This document shows, one piece after another, positions 34,992 to 44,161 of a stretch of 64,000 bases of DNA. How positions within the stretch are numbered: position 1 is the stretch's first letter; every line of letters starts with the position of its first letter. Location: assembly GCA_002840715.1 (NCBI GenBank), contig PHBW01000013.1:43992-107991 (forward strand), read 5' to 3'. A program made the position numbers and the translations under genes. The notes beneath the pieces are model-generated. The model had not been told where the DNA came from, ran no database searches, and was given only the letters and a program-made list of their open reading frames with translations. The DNA comes from Chloroflexi bacterium HGW-Chloroflexi-4. GTDB taxonomy: Bacteria; Chloroflexota; Anaerolineae; Anaerolineales; Anaerolineaceae.

Positions 34992-36232
34992 AAAATCCTG
35001 TGAATCTCTTTAGTTCGATTTCTTATAGCAAAGACCTGCATCTCGAAAACCGCCAAAAGAAAGCTTCAATTTGGAAGGCGCTTTTTCGCCTCTCAACATT
35101 GGTTGGCGTAATCGTTCTGGCAATCTTGATTCTTTCAATTGTGAATCAAGCTTTTGGTCTTGTTGCGTTTGAAGACATAAATGATCGCAATGAATTTATT
35201 TCAACATCAATAATTGATGTGCCAAAAACAGAATTAATCCAATTAATTGAAAACAATTTAAATAAGAACCGTGTTCGCACCCTGGATACTGAAAAACCGC
35301 TCCTTGATCGTTCAAAATCAGATCTCATCAGAATTGTTGAAAGCGAAGTATTTAAACAACGAATTGTTGATAGTTACCCCTTATTCCAATCAATATTCAC
35401 ACCAAATGAATTTAAATCAACTGTTGCAGAAAAATATCCCGACGCCATTATGGAATTCAAATCCTGGTTCACACCTCAGTTTTTGACTGAAAGTATGTCA
35501 AAAACACCTGAACTGGCAGGTGTGAGAACCGCACTTTTAGGTTCGCTTTTGCTGATCGTGATTACCATTGTCGTTGCATTTCCTTTGGGGGTAAGTTCTG
35601 CAATTTATCTTGAAGAGTATTCCAGGCAAAACACCTGGCTTAGTAGGGTCATACAAACCAATATTGACAATTTGGCCGGTGTGCCCTCAATTATCTATGG
35701 TATTCTGGGTTTAACCATTTTTGTCAGAGCTTTTGAACCGCTCACCAGTGGACGCTTTTTTGGATATGAAGGTGCCAATGGACGAACCATTCTAGCGGCA
35801 GGGCTAACCATGGCGCTGCTGATTCTACCCATCCTAATAACTAATGCACAGGAAGCCATTCGGGCGGTACCCAATTCGTTAAGGCAAGCAAGCTACGGTT
35901 TGGGTGCAACGCAATGGCAAACGATATGGCACCACGTCTTGCCCTATGCCTTACCGGGCATTTTAACCGGAACAATTCTTGCCATATCGCGTGCCCTGGG
36001 CGAGACTGCGCCGCTGATTATCGTGGGTGCAGCAACTTATATCTCCAAAGATCCGAGTGGATTGTTCTCAAATTTCACCGCTCTTCCAATTCAAATTTAT
36101 AATTGGACTACTCGTCCACAACAAGAATTCCGCAATATTGCAGCCGTGGCTATTCTTGTTTTGATGATTATGCTATTATCAATGAACGCTGTTGCCATTT
36201 TATGGCGCAACAAGATTCAGAATAAACGGTAA
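34988..36232 (+). CDS. pstA: phosphate ABC transporter permease PstA with extra extracytoplasmic domain
   Basis: 414 aa, about 110-130 longer than most PstA. After the first helix (about 32-56) there is a charged, helix-rich insertion (about 61-158), then the normal core: '[17 protein letters not shown]', '[13 protein letters not shown]', '[20 protein letters not shown]' and '[16 protein letters not shown]'. The insertion faces outward and may contact PstS or the envelope. The gene is coupled to pstC by a 4-nt overlap. Confidence 0.92.
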   Translation: MKNPVNLFSSISYSKDLHLENRQKKASIWKALFRLSTLVGVIVLAILILSIVNQAFGLVAFEDINDRNEFISTSIIDVPKTELIQLIENNLNKNRVRTLDTEKPLLDRSKSDLIRIVESEVFKQRIVDSYPLFQSIFTPNEFKSTVAEKYPDAIMEFKSWFTPQFLTESMSKTPELAGVRTALLGSLLLIVITIVVAFPLGVSSAIYLEEYSRQNTWLSRVIQTNIDNLAGVPSIIYGILGLTIFVRAFEPLTSGRFFGYEGANGRTILAAGLTMALLILPILITNAQEAIRAVPNSLRQASYGLGATQWQTIWHHVLPYALPGILTGTILAISRALGETAPLIIVGAATYISKDPSGLFSNFTALPIQIYNWTTRPQQEFRNIAAVAILVLMIMLLSMNAVAILWRNKIQNKR

Positions 36233-36239
36233 GGTTAAA

Positions 36240-37022
36240 ATGACAAATCAAACAAGCAAACAATGGGCAATTGAGACACAAGATCTTGATATTTTTTATG
36301 GTGATTTTCGTGCAGTAAAAAACGTAACTTTAAAGATTGAACCAAAGAAAATTACCTCCATCATCGGTCCATCAGGATGCGGAAAAAGTACAGTTCTCCG
36401 CTCATTTAATCGTATGAACGATTTCATCCCTGGCGCCCATGTCAAAGGAGAGGTTCTTTTTCAAGGACAAAATATTTACGATCCCCGCATTGACCCTGTT
36501 CAAGTTCGCCAGCGGATCGGCATGGTTTTTCAAAAACCCAATCCGTTTCCGAAATCGATCTATGAAAATATTGCCTGGGGTGCAAAGATTAATGGCTACA
36601 AAGAAAGCCTGAATGATCTGGTCGAAGAATGCCTTGTTAAATCAGCCCTTTGGGATGAGGTTAAGGATCAACTACAAAAACCTGCCCTCTCACTCTCAGG
36701 TGGACAACAGCAGCGTCTGTGCATTGCACGTGCATTGGCCGTCAAACCAGAAATCATTCTGATGGATGAGCCCTGCTCTGCGCTTGACCCTATTGCTACA
36801 TTAAAGATTGAAGATTTGATGCGGGAACTCTCAAATCAATATACAATTATCATTGTGACACATAACATGCAGCAAGCCGGTCGTGCTTCAGATTTTACAG
36901 CGTATTTTACAATGGATACCGACCGGGCAGGTTCAATGATTGAATATGGTGTAACCAGTCAAGTGTTTACCAACCCAACCAATAAATCAACCGAAGATTA
37001 TATTTCGGGAAGATTCGGATAA
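36240..37022 (+). CDS. pstB: phosphate ABC transporter ATP-binding protein PstB
   Basis: 260 aa from the ATG at 36240, preceded by AAGG; an earlier in-frame ATG at 36192 would extend 41 nt into pstA. Walker A 'GPSGCGKST', PstB-type 'LRSFNRMND', '[17 protein letters not shown]', signature '[15 protein letters not shown]', Walker B '[15 protein letters not shown]'. It energises phosphate uptake. Length and motifs are typical. Confidence 0.95.
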   Translation: MTNQTSKQWAIETQDLDIFYGDFRAVKNVTLKIEPKKITSIIGPSGCGKSTVLRSFNRMNDFIPGAHVKGEVLFQGQNIYDPRIDPVQVRQRIGMVFQKPNPFPKSIYENIAWGAKINGYKESLNDLVEECLVKSALWDEVKDQLQKPALSLSGGQQQRLCIARALAVKPEIILMDEPCSALDPIATLKIEDLMRELSNQYTIIIVTHNMQQAGRASDFTAYFTMDTDRAGSMIEYGVTSQVFTNPTNKSTEDYISGRFG

Positions 37023-37041
37023 TTCAAGTAAAGAGGTAAAT

Positions 37042-37719
37042 ATGTCAAGAGAAAACTTGATGCTCCATATCCACCAGATTCAAGATGAGATGCTCGTGAT
37101 GGGCAGTCTCGTTGAACAAGCCACCATTCAATCCATTGAGTCGCTAAAAAAACGCGACAAGAAACTTGCAGTTGAAGTATATAATGCTGATCGCAAGATT
37201 AATGAGAAACGCTATGCGATTGAAAATTCGGTTTTAATCCTGATTGCCACTCAACAACCCCTGGCTCATGATTTACGCCTGTTAGCTGCACTGCTTGAAG
37301 TCTCTGCCGAGATTGAACGCATGGGTGATTATGCAAAAGGTATTGCCAAAGTCGTCGTCAATCTTGGGGATTTTGAAATTCCGGTTCCGATTAAAGAAAT
37401 CGAGCAAATGGCAAATATGGCACTTAGTATGCTGCATCGAGCCTTGGGTGCATTTATTATTGAAGATGCTGCAACAGCCAAATCCATCCCTGCAGAAGAT
37501 GATAAAGTAGATGAACTATACAATAAGGTTCAACATCAAATAGTCGATTTGATGATTGAAAAACCTCACATCATCGATCATGCCAATCTTTTAATGTGGG
37601 TTGCTCATAATCTTGAACGCATGGCCGACCGTGTAAGCAACATCTGCGAACGCACCATATTTGTGACCACTGGCGAATTGCTTGAAATTGAATCAAAAAA
37701 GAAAGAAATCAAACTGTAA
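37042..37719 (+). CDS. phoU: phosphate signalling protein PhoU
   Basis: 225 aa, all helical, two PhoU three-helix repeats. 'ERMGDYAKGIAKV' and 'ERMADRVSNICERTIF' carry the conserved E/DxxxD metal-cluster motifs. PhoU connects PstB activity to PhoR and represses the regulon when phosphate is plentiful. It is the last gene of the operon, with AGAGG before the ATG. Confidence 0.95.
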   Translation: MSRENLMLHIHQIQDEMLVMGSLVEQATIQSIESLKKRDKKLAVEVYNADRKINEKRYAIENSVLILIATQQPLAHDLRLLAALLEVSAEIERMGDYAKGIAKVVVNLGDFEIPVPIKEIEQMANMALSMLHRALGAFIIEDAATAKSIPAEDDKVDELYNKVQHQIVDLMIEKPHIIDHANLLMWVAHNLERMADRVSNICERTIFVTTGELLEIESKKKEIKL

Positions 37720-37821
37720 CTGCTGATAATTTGAAAATTTAGCATAGAATAAGCGATAATATAATTGTTCATAAATTCATCGCTGGTGTTTTTCGGATAA
37801 TCATCAACAGGAGACTAAAAA

Positions 37822-38883
37822 ATGGCAGCAGACCAGGTAAACCCGATTGAAGAAATTCGTAAAGAGATCAATTCGGCAAGAAGTGATCTCTCCAAACTAA
37901 TTAGTGATTGCAGACTCTCAACCATTACAGATGAAGTTTCTGCCTTGGATACAAAAATAGCCAATATGGGTTTACGTATTACAAAAATTCGGGACCGCAA
38001 ATATGCCTTTAATAAAATCTCAGAACAACTCGGCATTGAATACCAGAAACAGTGGGCGGCAAAAAAGGGTTTGATCCAAAATCAAACATCCATTGAATCA
38101 AACAATTTGCGTCTGGGTCTGCGTCCGCTTGAAGCTCGAATCGCCGCGCTTCAAGTGAATATGAGCTCTGCCTCACTGGTCAAAATGGCACAAAATGAAC
38201 TTGATAATTACGAAACCAGAATCAACGCTTCTGAGAGCATGCTTCGCAACCTTTATGATGACCTAAAAGCTGAGGTTGATAAACTGGATGCTCAACTCGA
38301 CCTGGTGGAATATACCCTCGATAACATTGATGAAGCTTCATTTGGATTTCTTCCCGGTGAAAGTGTGGTCATGGCTGTTAAAGCAGTATGGGCAAGAGAC
38401 GGCAAAGAGAAAAAAGATGACCCTGAGGGTGTTTTATTTCTAACTGATCAACGTTTTATATTTGAACAAAAAGAAGAAATCGCCACCAAGAAGGTGCTCT
38501 TCGTCACCACCGAGCGAGAATTGGTTCAAAAGCTGCAATTTGAAACACCGGTGGTTTCAATAGAATCTGTCAAAGCCACCAAACAAGGTCTTTTCAAAAA
38601 TGAAGATTGGATTGAATTGGTGCTTGCCACAGGTTCATTTAGCCGTGAAGTTTCACTCCATCTCGACGGACAGGATAGCGCCGAATGGCAAAAGCTCATC
38701 AATCGCGTAAAGACTAAAGAGATCGATGCCGATCGTGCCATCGCCCTCGATCAGGCGGCGGTTGAGAAAGCTAAATCTGCTCCCACCCAATGTCCCAACT
38801 GCGGTGGCGCCATCACCAAACCAGTGTTACGCGGCATGGATACCATTACGTGTGAGTTCTGCGGAAACGTCATTCGACTTTGA
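37822..38883 (+). CDS. coiled-coil, PH-like and zinc-ribbon protein of unknown function
   Basis: 353 aa, cytosolic. About 1-165 is coiled coil. About 170-300 is a GRAM/bacterial-PH-like domain ('GVLFLTDQRFIFEQKEE' is the typical start of such domains). The C-terminus has a two-CxxC zinc ribbon: 'CPNCGG' and 'CEFCG'. The arrangement suggests an adaptor that binds membranes or a partner, but no enzyme is visible. GGAG precedes the ATG, a TATAAT lies upstream and a strong terminator follows, so it is monocistronic. Confidence 0.65.
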   Translation: MAADQVNPIEEIRKEINSARSDLSKLISDCRLSTITDEVSALDTKIANMGLRITKIRDRKYAFNKISEQLGIEYQKQWAAKKGLIQNQTSIESNNLRLGLRPLEARIAALQVNMSSASLVKMAQNELDNYETRINASESMLRNLYDDLKAEVDKLDAQLDLVEYTLDNIDEASFGFLPGESVVMAVKAVWARDGKEKKDDPEGVLFLTDQRFIFEQKEEIATKKVLFVTTERELVQKLQFETPVVSIESVKATKQGLFKNEDWIELVLATGSFSREVSLHLDGQDSAEWQKLINRVKTKEIDADRAIALDQAAVEKAKSAPTQCPNCGGAITKPVLRGMDTITCEFCGNVIRL

Positions 38884-38897
38884 TTAGGGTCTTTCAA

Positions 38898-38930
38898 AAC
38901 CCCCGTGGATTCGAATCCACGGGGGTTTTT
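38898..38930. terminator. bidirectional intrinsic terminator
   Basis: A 13-bp perfect stem (38898-38910 with 38915-38927), loop TCGA, T-runs on both sides. It separates the rightward zinc-ribbon gene from the leftward PIG-L gene. Confidence 0.93.
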
Positions 38931-38947
38931 ATTTACTTTTTGCCAAC

Positions 38948-39796
38948 TTAAATCCCTTCAAATAAATCACGTTCGATGTGTCTTGTGGGCGGCGGATACG
39001 CTCGCATAAATTGGTCGGTAACACCAAATATTTTCCGCATTACACCCATTGCACCGCTGGTCATCTTTGCGCCGCCCTGACTGACATGGCAGGCAGATGC
39101 CTTATCGCGTTTTTCAAGTACGCTGCGATAATCCACTCTGGCATTGATCGGAAAATTCGCCTCAGCAATCGGCACCAGATTGATGTCGCCATTATTGCCA
39201 AACTTGGTTGGGTCTTTGCCAAATAACCGCAGGAAAAACAATGCCATTTTCATAAACCCTTTGGGGAAGGTATGAAAGTATAGTTTCCTAGATTGGAAAG
39301 GCTCAAGACCATCTTGATATTGAGCACCATCTGCAGCGGCATAAAAAGCCTTGACCGTGGCATTATGGATGGCGATGTGATCCGGGTGGTGATAGCCGCC
39401 GATGGGATCAAAAGTAATTACCACCTCAGGCTTGAGTTCACGCAGGTAGCGAACAATCTCACCGGCCACTTGTTCAATCGGCGCTGCCGCCAACGCTTTG
39501 GGATGCACATTGTCTATCGAACCGGGCATGCCAGAATCTCTATACTCCAACATATGAACCTTGGCAAGTCCAAGCGTTTCTGCCGCACAACGTAATTCGT
39601 TTTCGCGCAGGTCAGCGATGCTGTCAAAACCTTCAAGCAGTTCAGGCTCAACATCCCCCACTTCACCACGTGTGGCACAGATCAGATGCACTTCAACACC
39701 CTTGCTGGCATAATAAGCCAACGTTCCACCTGTTCCAAAAGTCTCATCATCAGGATGAGCCATTACGACAAGTAATTTCCGTTTTTCAGTGGACAT
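38948..39796 (-). CDS. PIG-L family deacetylase
   Basis: 282 aa. The zinc/active-site motif 'MAHPDDETFGTGG' (AHPDDE) is near the N-terminus, with a second metal His in 'GGYHHPDHIAIH'. It removes an N-acetyl group from a GlcNAc-containing compound; MshB, BshB and diacetylchitobiose deacetylases are relatives. A mycothiol- or bacillithiol-like thiol pathway is possible, but no other gene of such a pathway is here. It stands alone, divergent from the CCA fusion gene. Confidence 0.87.
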   Translation of the reverse strand: MSTEKRKLLVVMAHPDDETFGTGGTLAYYASKGVEVHLICATRGEVGDVEPELLEGFDSIADLRENELRCAAETLGLAKVHMLEYRDSGMPGSIDNVHPKALAAAPIEQVAGEIVRYLRELKPEVVITFDPIGGYHHPDHIAIHNATVKAFYAAADGAQYQDGLEPFQSRKLYFHTFPKGFMKMALFFLRLFGKDPTKFGNNGDINLVPIAEANFPINARVDYRSVLEKRDKASACHVSQGGAKMTSGAMGVMRKIFGVTDQFMRAYPPPTRHIERDLFEGI

Positions 39797-39925
39797 AAGC
39801 GACCTTAGTAATATAGTAGATAATTTTCATAATTATAAGCGAAACCTTTAACCAATTGTGAAACTAGCTCAATTTCTAATGAGATTCTGACACTCAAAAC
39901 AGCTAAATTCCAAAAAAGCGCTTAA

Positions 39926-39934
39926 TGTTACAAT
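39926..39934 (+). promoter_or_regulatory. extended -10 promoter, probably leaderless
   Basis: TGTTACAAT (TG-N-TACAAT) ends exactly 6 nt before the ATG at 39941; only A residues lie between and no ribosome site is present. Confidence 0.6.
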
Positions 39935-39940
39935 AAAAAA

Positions 39941-42583
39941 ATGGAAATAATCCTCACGCACGAACAGGCAGACTTCGATGCAATGGCAGCCATGCTGGCA
40001 GCCTCCCTTCTCGCCGAGGAATCGCAGCCGGTGCTGCCCAACCGTATCAATCGCAATGTACGCAAATTTATCAATCTCTATGGGACTGAACTTCCATTCG
40101 TAGATGCACGCGACCTGCCTGTTGAAAATATTAAAAAGGTCACCCTGGTGGATACTCAATCTCTGATCACATTAAGAGGTATCAACAAGAATACGCAAAT
40201 TCATGTCATCGATCACCATCACGCCAAACCGGATCTTGCACCAGATTGGATTTGCACCCTTGAAAAATTAGGCGCCACCACCACTATTCTGGTGGAGATG
40301 TTGATGGATCGAGATATTAATCTCACTCAAATTCAGGCAACTTTACTATTGCTTGGCATTTACGAAGATACAGGTTCTCTCACCTACGCCGGCACCACCA
40401 TCCGAGACGTCAAAGCTGTTGTGTTTTTACTTGAAAATGACGCCAGCCTCCGTATCGCAGCAGAGTATCTCAATCCTGCCTTGACGCTCAATCAACGCGC
40501 CCTGGCTGAGAACCTGATGCAAAACGCTGTCACACTGCCCATATTTGGTAGAAATATACTCATTTCTAATGCTGATGCCTCGTTGATGGATGAGGAAATA
40601 TCTAGCGTGGCGCATAAACTGCGAGACCTGCTTGACCCTGATGCCCTTTTTCTTATCGTTCAGACCAAAGAAGGCACGCGCATCATCGCCCGTTCGACCA
40701 GCGATGAGGTTAATGTATCACGCATCCTCATCCCATTTGGCGGCGGCGGTCACGAACGCGCCGCATCTGCCTTGTTGATCAGAAGTCATCTGGCATTCGA
40801 AAACACACTTCAAGAAATAACCATTAAGTTGACCGATGAAATCAAAAAAAATATTCAGCCTTCTTTAACCGTTCAAAAAATTATGTCCAAAAAACCACTG
40901 CTGCTGAAACCTGAAACCACGATCGCCGAAGCGGACCTTCTAATGCAGCGCTATGGTTATGAGGGTTACCCGGTGGTTGAAGACAATAAAGTAGTTGGCT
41001 TGTTAACCAGACGCGCTGTTGACCGCGCCCGCAACCACAAATTGAAAATCACCATCGGCAGTTTAATGGAAACCGGCTCTCATTCGCTTGAACCCAACCA
41101 ATCACTCGATCAGGTGCAAGAATTGATGGCCTCCACTGGATGGGGACAAATTCCAGTGGTCGATCCTGATTCACACAAAATTCTTGGCATTGTTACGCGC
41201 ACAGATTTGTTGAAGAATCTGGCAAATAAAGAATCGACTCATCTACCCAGTTCTAAATATTCCGATCTGATTGAAAAAGCGCTTCCTCCTTGCCGATTGG
41301 CACTGCTGAGACAGATCATTGAGCTTTCTCACCACGAGCATCAGGCACTTTACATCGTGGGCGGTTTTGTCCGCGATTTGCTGATGAACATCCCCTCACA
41401 GGATTTTGATATCGTTGTTGAGGGTGATGCCATCCGTCTAGCCAACTTGCTGGCAGAGAAGTTTGGAGGTAAGGTAATTGCCCACCGCCGGTTTGGCACA
41501 GCCAAATGGCAGATCAAAGAAATTCATGAGTCTCTTAAAACACGTGTCGGGTGCATCTCTGATGATTCATCTGATCTGCCTGAAGCACTGGATTTGATCA
41601 GTGCCCGCACCGAATTCTACGATCGCCCCACGGCATTGCCCATCGTGGTAAATTCCAGCATCAAACAAGACCTTCACCGCCGCGATTTCACAATCAACAC
41701 GCTGGCGCTGCGCCTCGATGGCTCTCATTTTGGTGAACTGCAAGATTATTGGGGTGGCCTGGACGATCTGAAAAAGAAACAGGTCAAAGTGCTGCATTCC
41801 CTTTCTTTTGTGGATGATCCCACCCGCATGCTGAGGGCAGTCAGGTTTGAACAGCGTTTTGGATTTAATATCGAAACGCGCACCCTGCAATTAATTCAGG
41901 AAGCCCGCGAAAATCTGAAACAAATCAGCGGCGACCGCATTCGGCATGAATTCAATCTGATCTTCCAGGAAGCTGATCCCTGCAAAGTTTTAAATCGATT
42001 ATCAGAACTTAATTTGCTTTCCGCGGTTAACCACAATCTTGGATGGAAGGAAAAGTGGGCGCCTGCTTTGGAAAAAGCGCTTTCAGGATCTCCGGCTAAA
42101 CCTTGGGCAATCACATCACAAGCAAGTTTTGGTGATCAAAAAATATCAGCAGCCTATCTGGTTTGGTTTTCCCACTTTACTATTGAAGAAGCATTAGCCA
42201 TCGCAAAAAGATTGCATTTCTCCAATCCAATGGTCACTTCATTAAAAGCATCTATCAGCCTAATCAATGGAGTCGATGATTTAGAAACAATGACGCCAAG
42301 TCAATTTACAGAACGCGTCCAAAACTTACCCGAGATTGCACTTTATGCTTTTGATTGCCTGACTGAAAATCAGATCATTAAGCAGCAAGTTAAAAACTAC
42401 CTGAATGTCTGGCGCGGACTTGAACCCTTTACCAACGGTGAAACATTGAAATTTAAAGGCATTCCCCCGGGTCCACGCTACACCGCTTTATTAAAAGAAC
42501 TTAAACGCGCTAAATTGGACGGCAAAATCTCTACTCAAGAGCAAGAATTGGTATACCTTGAACAATTGATCCAGGAAAACTAA
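39941..42583 (+). CDS. DHH-CBS-CBS-tRNA nucleotidyltransferase fusion protein
   Basis: 880 aa. Order: DHH phosphoesterase (1-about 200, 'HEQADFDAMA' and 'VIDHHHAKPD'), DHHA1 (to about 300, 'FGGGGHERAAS'), two CBS domains (about 310-430), then a class II poly(A) polymerase/CCA domain ('YIVGGFVRDLLM', 'DFDIVVEGD' with the two catalytic Asp) and its RNA-binding helices. The C-terminal half probably adds or repairs tRNA 3' CCA. The DHH half could cleave oligoribonucleotides or a cyclic dinucleotide, gated by adenine nucleotides at CBS. The fusion is known in several phyla. Apparently leaderless. It is followed after 15 nt by a GNAT gene. Confidence 0.92.
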   Translation: MEIILTHEQADFDAMAAMLAASLLAEESQPVLPNRINRNVRKFINLYGTELPFVDARDLPVENIKKVTLVDTQSLITLRGINKNTQIHVIDHHHAKPDLAPDWICTLEKLGATTTILVEMLMDRDINLTQIQATLLLLGIYEDTGSLTYAGTTIRDVKAVVFLLENDASLRIAAEYLNPALTLNQRALAENLMQNAVTLPIFGRNILISNADASLMDEEISSVAHKLRDLLDPDALFLIVQTKEGTRIIARSTSDEVNVSRILIPFGGGGHERAASALLIRSHLAFENTLQEITIKLTDEIKKNIQPSLTVQKIMSKKPLLLKPETTIAEADLLMQRYGYEGYPVVEDNKVVGLLTRRAVDRARNHKLKITIGSLMETGSHSLEPNQSLDQVQELMASTGWGQIPVVDPDSHKILGIVTRTDLLKNLANKESTHLPSSKYSDLIEKALPPCRLALLRQIIELSHHEHQALYIVGGFVRDLLMNIPSQDFDIVVEGDAIRLANLLAEKFGGKVIAHRRFGTAKWQIKEIHESLKTRVGCISDDSSDLPEALDLISARTEFYDRPTALPIVVNSSIKQDLHRRDFTINTLALRLDGSHFGELQDYWGGLDDLKKKQVKVLHSLSFVDDPTRMLRAVRFEQRFGFNIETRTLQLIQEARENLKQISGDRIRHEFNLIFQEADPCKVLNRLSELNLLSAVNHNLGWKEKWAPALEKALSGSPAKPWAITSQASFGDQKISAAYLVWFSHFTIEEALAIAKRLHFSNPMVTSLKASISLINGVDDLETMTPSQFTERVQNLPEIALYAFDCLTENQIIKQQVKNYLNVWRGLEPFTNGETLKFKGIPPGPRYTALLKELKRAKLDGKISTQEQELVYLEQLIQEN

Positions 42584-42598
42584 AGGTCAAAAGATCAA

Positions 42599-43135
42599 AT
42601 GGAAGAAACCATCCAGGATGCCAATATGTCAGAGATCGCCGAACCGGTTTTAATTCGACCGCTTGTAAAATCTGATCTGCCAGCCCTCGAATGGGATGGC
42701 GAGTATTTGCATTTCAGAAATGTTTTTGCAGATGTCTTCAAGAAAGTAGAAAAAGGGACAGTCAAAGCATGGGTGGCCGTCTCCCAAGATGGACGTATGG
42801 TTGGGCAGGTCTTTTTACAGCTCTCCAGCGACCGGCGCGAATTGGCCGACGGATGGAACCGTGCCTACCTTTATTCACTGCGTGTGCGTCAAATCTGGCA
42901 GAACCAGGGGATAGGCTCCAGACTGATGGATGTCGTTGAAGATGACTTGAAAAGAATGGGCTACACCAGGGTGACTTTAAATGTTGCGCGCGATAATCAA
43001 GGCGCCATCAGATTGTATACTCGGCTTGGGTATCAAATTGTGGCTGAAGAACCCGGGGTCTGGTCGTACCCGGATCACAAAGGCATCTGGCGCACCGTTT
43101 CTGAACCTTCGTGGCGCATGGAAAAGAAACTGTAA
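42599..43135 (+). CDS. GNAT family N-acetyltransferase
   Basis: 178 aa. The acetyl-CoA loop is 'VRQIWQNQGIGSRLMDVVE' (Q/RxxGxG/A), followed by 'VARDNQGAIRLYTRLGYQIV', the usual GNAT end. Substrate unknown. Start at 42599 or at the Met nine codons later. It is probably co-transcribed with the CCA fusion gene. Its stop codon directly abuts the stop of the convergent CapA gene. Confidence 0.88.
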   Translation: MEETIQDANMSEIAEPVLIRPLVKSDLPALEWDGEYLHFRNVFADVFKKVEKGTVKAWVAVSQDGRMVGQVFLQLSSDRRELADGWNRAYLYSLRVRQIWQNQGIGSRLMDVVEDDLKRMGYTRVTLNVARDNQGAIRLYTRLGYQIVAEEPGVWSYPDHKGIWRTVSEPSWRMEKKL

Positions 43136-44161
43136 TTATCTCATTTCAGATTTCATATACATTTTTACACCAACCCGGCGATCTAAACTTGCTGTAAGTC
43201 TTGTAAGAATATTTTCACGTAAAGTTGTTCCCTCAGCACTTTGAAGTGATTTCATGCTGCGGTTCATCTCAAGCGGAATAATCTCGATTTTATTAATTCT
43301 ATTTCCATGAAATGACAACCTCACCAACGCAGTATGCTTTGCATCTTCGAGCATCCATTGGTCGGCCAACAGGTTGCCCAGACTGTAGATGACCAACACT
43401 TTTCGGCCATCTGCAGACTCAAACCACTCCATTTTTTGAAGCACGTGGGGGTGGTGTCCCCAGATCACATCTGCGCCGGCATCTGCGATTTGCTGCGCCA
43501 AAGATTGTTGACGTTCATCCGCACCAGCCTGGTACTCATTGCCCCAATGCATCGAAACGACCACCACTTGAGCGTGTTGATCAGCATTTTTTATCGCAGT
43601 GAGCAAATCTTCAAGATCAAGAGAACCGGTAATATCTTCCGCGGCGATGACCGCCATGCTGCCACCCGGAATGTCAAGAGTTGTCGCTTCAGCACCCATG
43701 ATTGCGGATTGAATGTTTTCTTTGTCAAGATATTCCTTGGATTGGGCAGGTCCATCGCCGCTGCAATCATCGCGATGATTGTTGGCCAGACTGACAATAT
43801 CCACGCCGCTCTCCACCAGCACCTTCAGTTGGTCAGGGTGGCTGCACAAATTCATATCGGTTAATTGATTTGAGTTTTCACCCAGCGGGGATTCGAGATT
43901 TGCAAAGAAATAATCCGGCACTTCTACATTGGCTTCAATTAACACACCTTCTTCTTGAAGCAACTGCCACGGGTTGATTGCCACCCCATGGCTGGTAAAT
44001 ATGGATTCACCCTCGCGGGCCAGCATGATGTCGCCGCCCAGAGTAAGCGTGAAATCTGCCTCCGGGCGGCTGCATGCGTTTAGCGTGAGGAGCGCCGCTG
44101 CCAGCACTCCTCGTAGAAAAATCTGTCTTAGTCTCAAGGGATGATGTACGAATTCGTCCAC
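43136..44161 (-). CDS. CapA-family lipoprotein (poly-gamma-glutamate synthesis protein-like)
   Basis: 341 aa from a GTG at 44161, overlapping the upstream gene by 28 nt; the exact start is uncertain. Lipobox 'LTLNAC' (Cys about 30). CapA metallophosphatase-like motifs: 'LGGDIMLAREGE', 'NNHRDDCS', 'VVSMHWGNEY' and 'WGHHPHVLQ'. Members are linked to poly-gamma-glutamate or capsule anchoring, but the true reaction is debated. It sits outside the membrane and is co-expressed with the DUF3160 lipoprotein. Confidence 0.88.
   Translation of the reverse strand: MDEFVHHPLRLRQIFLRGVLAAALLTLNACSRPEADFTLTLGGDIMLAREGESIFTSHGVAINPWQLLQEEGVLIEANVEVPDYFFANLESPLGENSNQLTDMNLCSHPDQLKVLVESGVDIVSLANNHRDDCSGDGPAQSKEYLDKENIQSAIMGAEATTLDIPGGSMAVIAAEDITGSLDLEDLLTAIKNADQHAQVVVVSMHWGNEYQAGADERQQSLAQQIADAGADVIWGHHPHVLQKMEWFESADGRKVLVIYSLGNLLADQWMLEDAKHTALVRLSFHGNRINKIEIIPLEMNRSMKSLQSAEGTTLRENILTRLTASLDRRVGVKMYMKSEMR

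Noticed and set aside
43334-43864. Plus-strand open frame of 176 codons
   Set aside because: Antisense to the CapA gene, whose motifs are intact.
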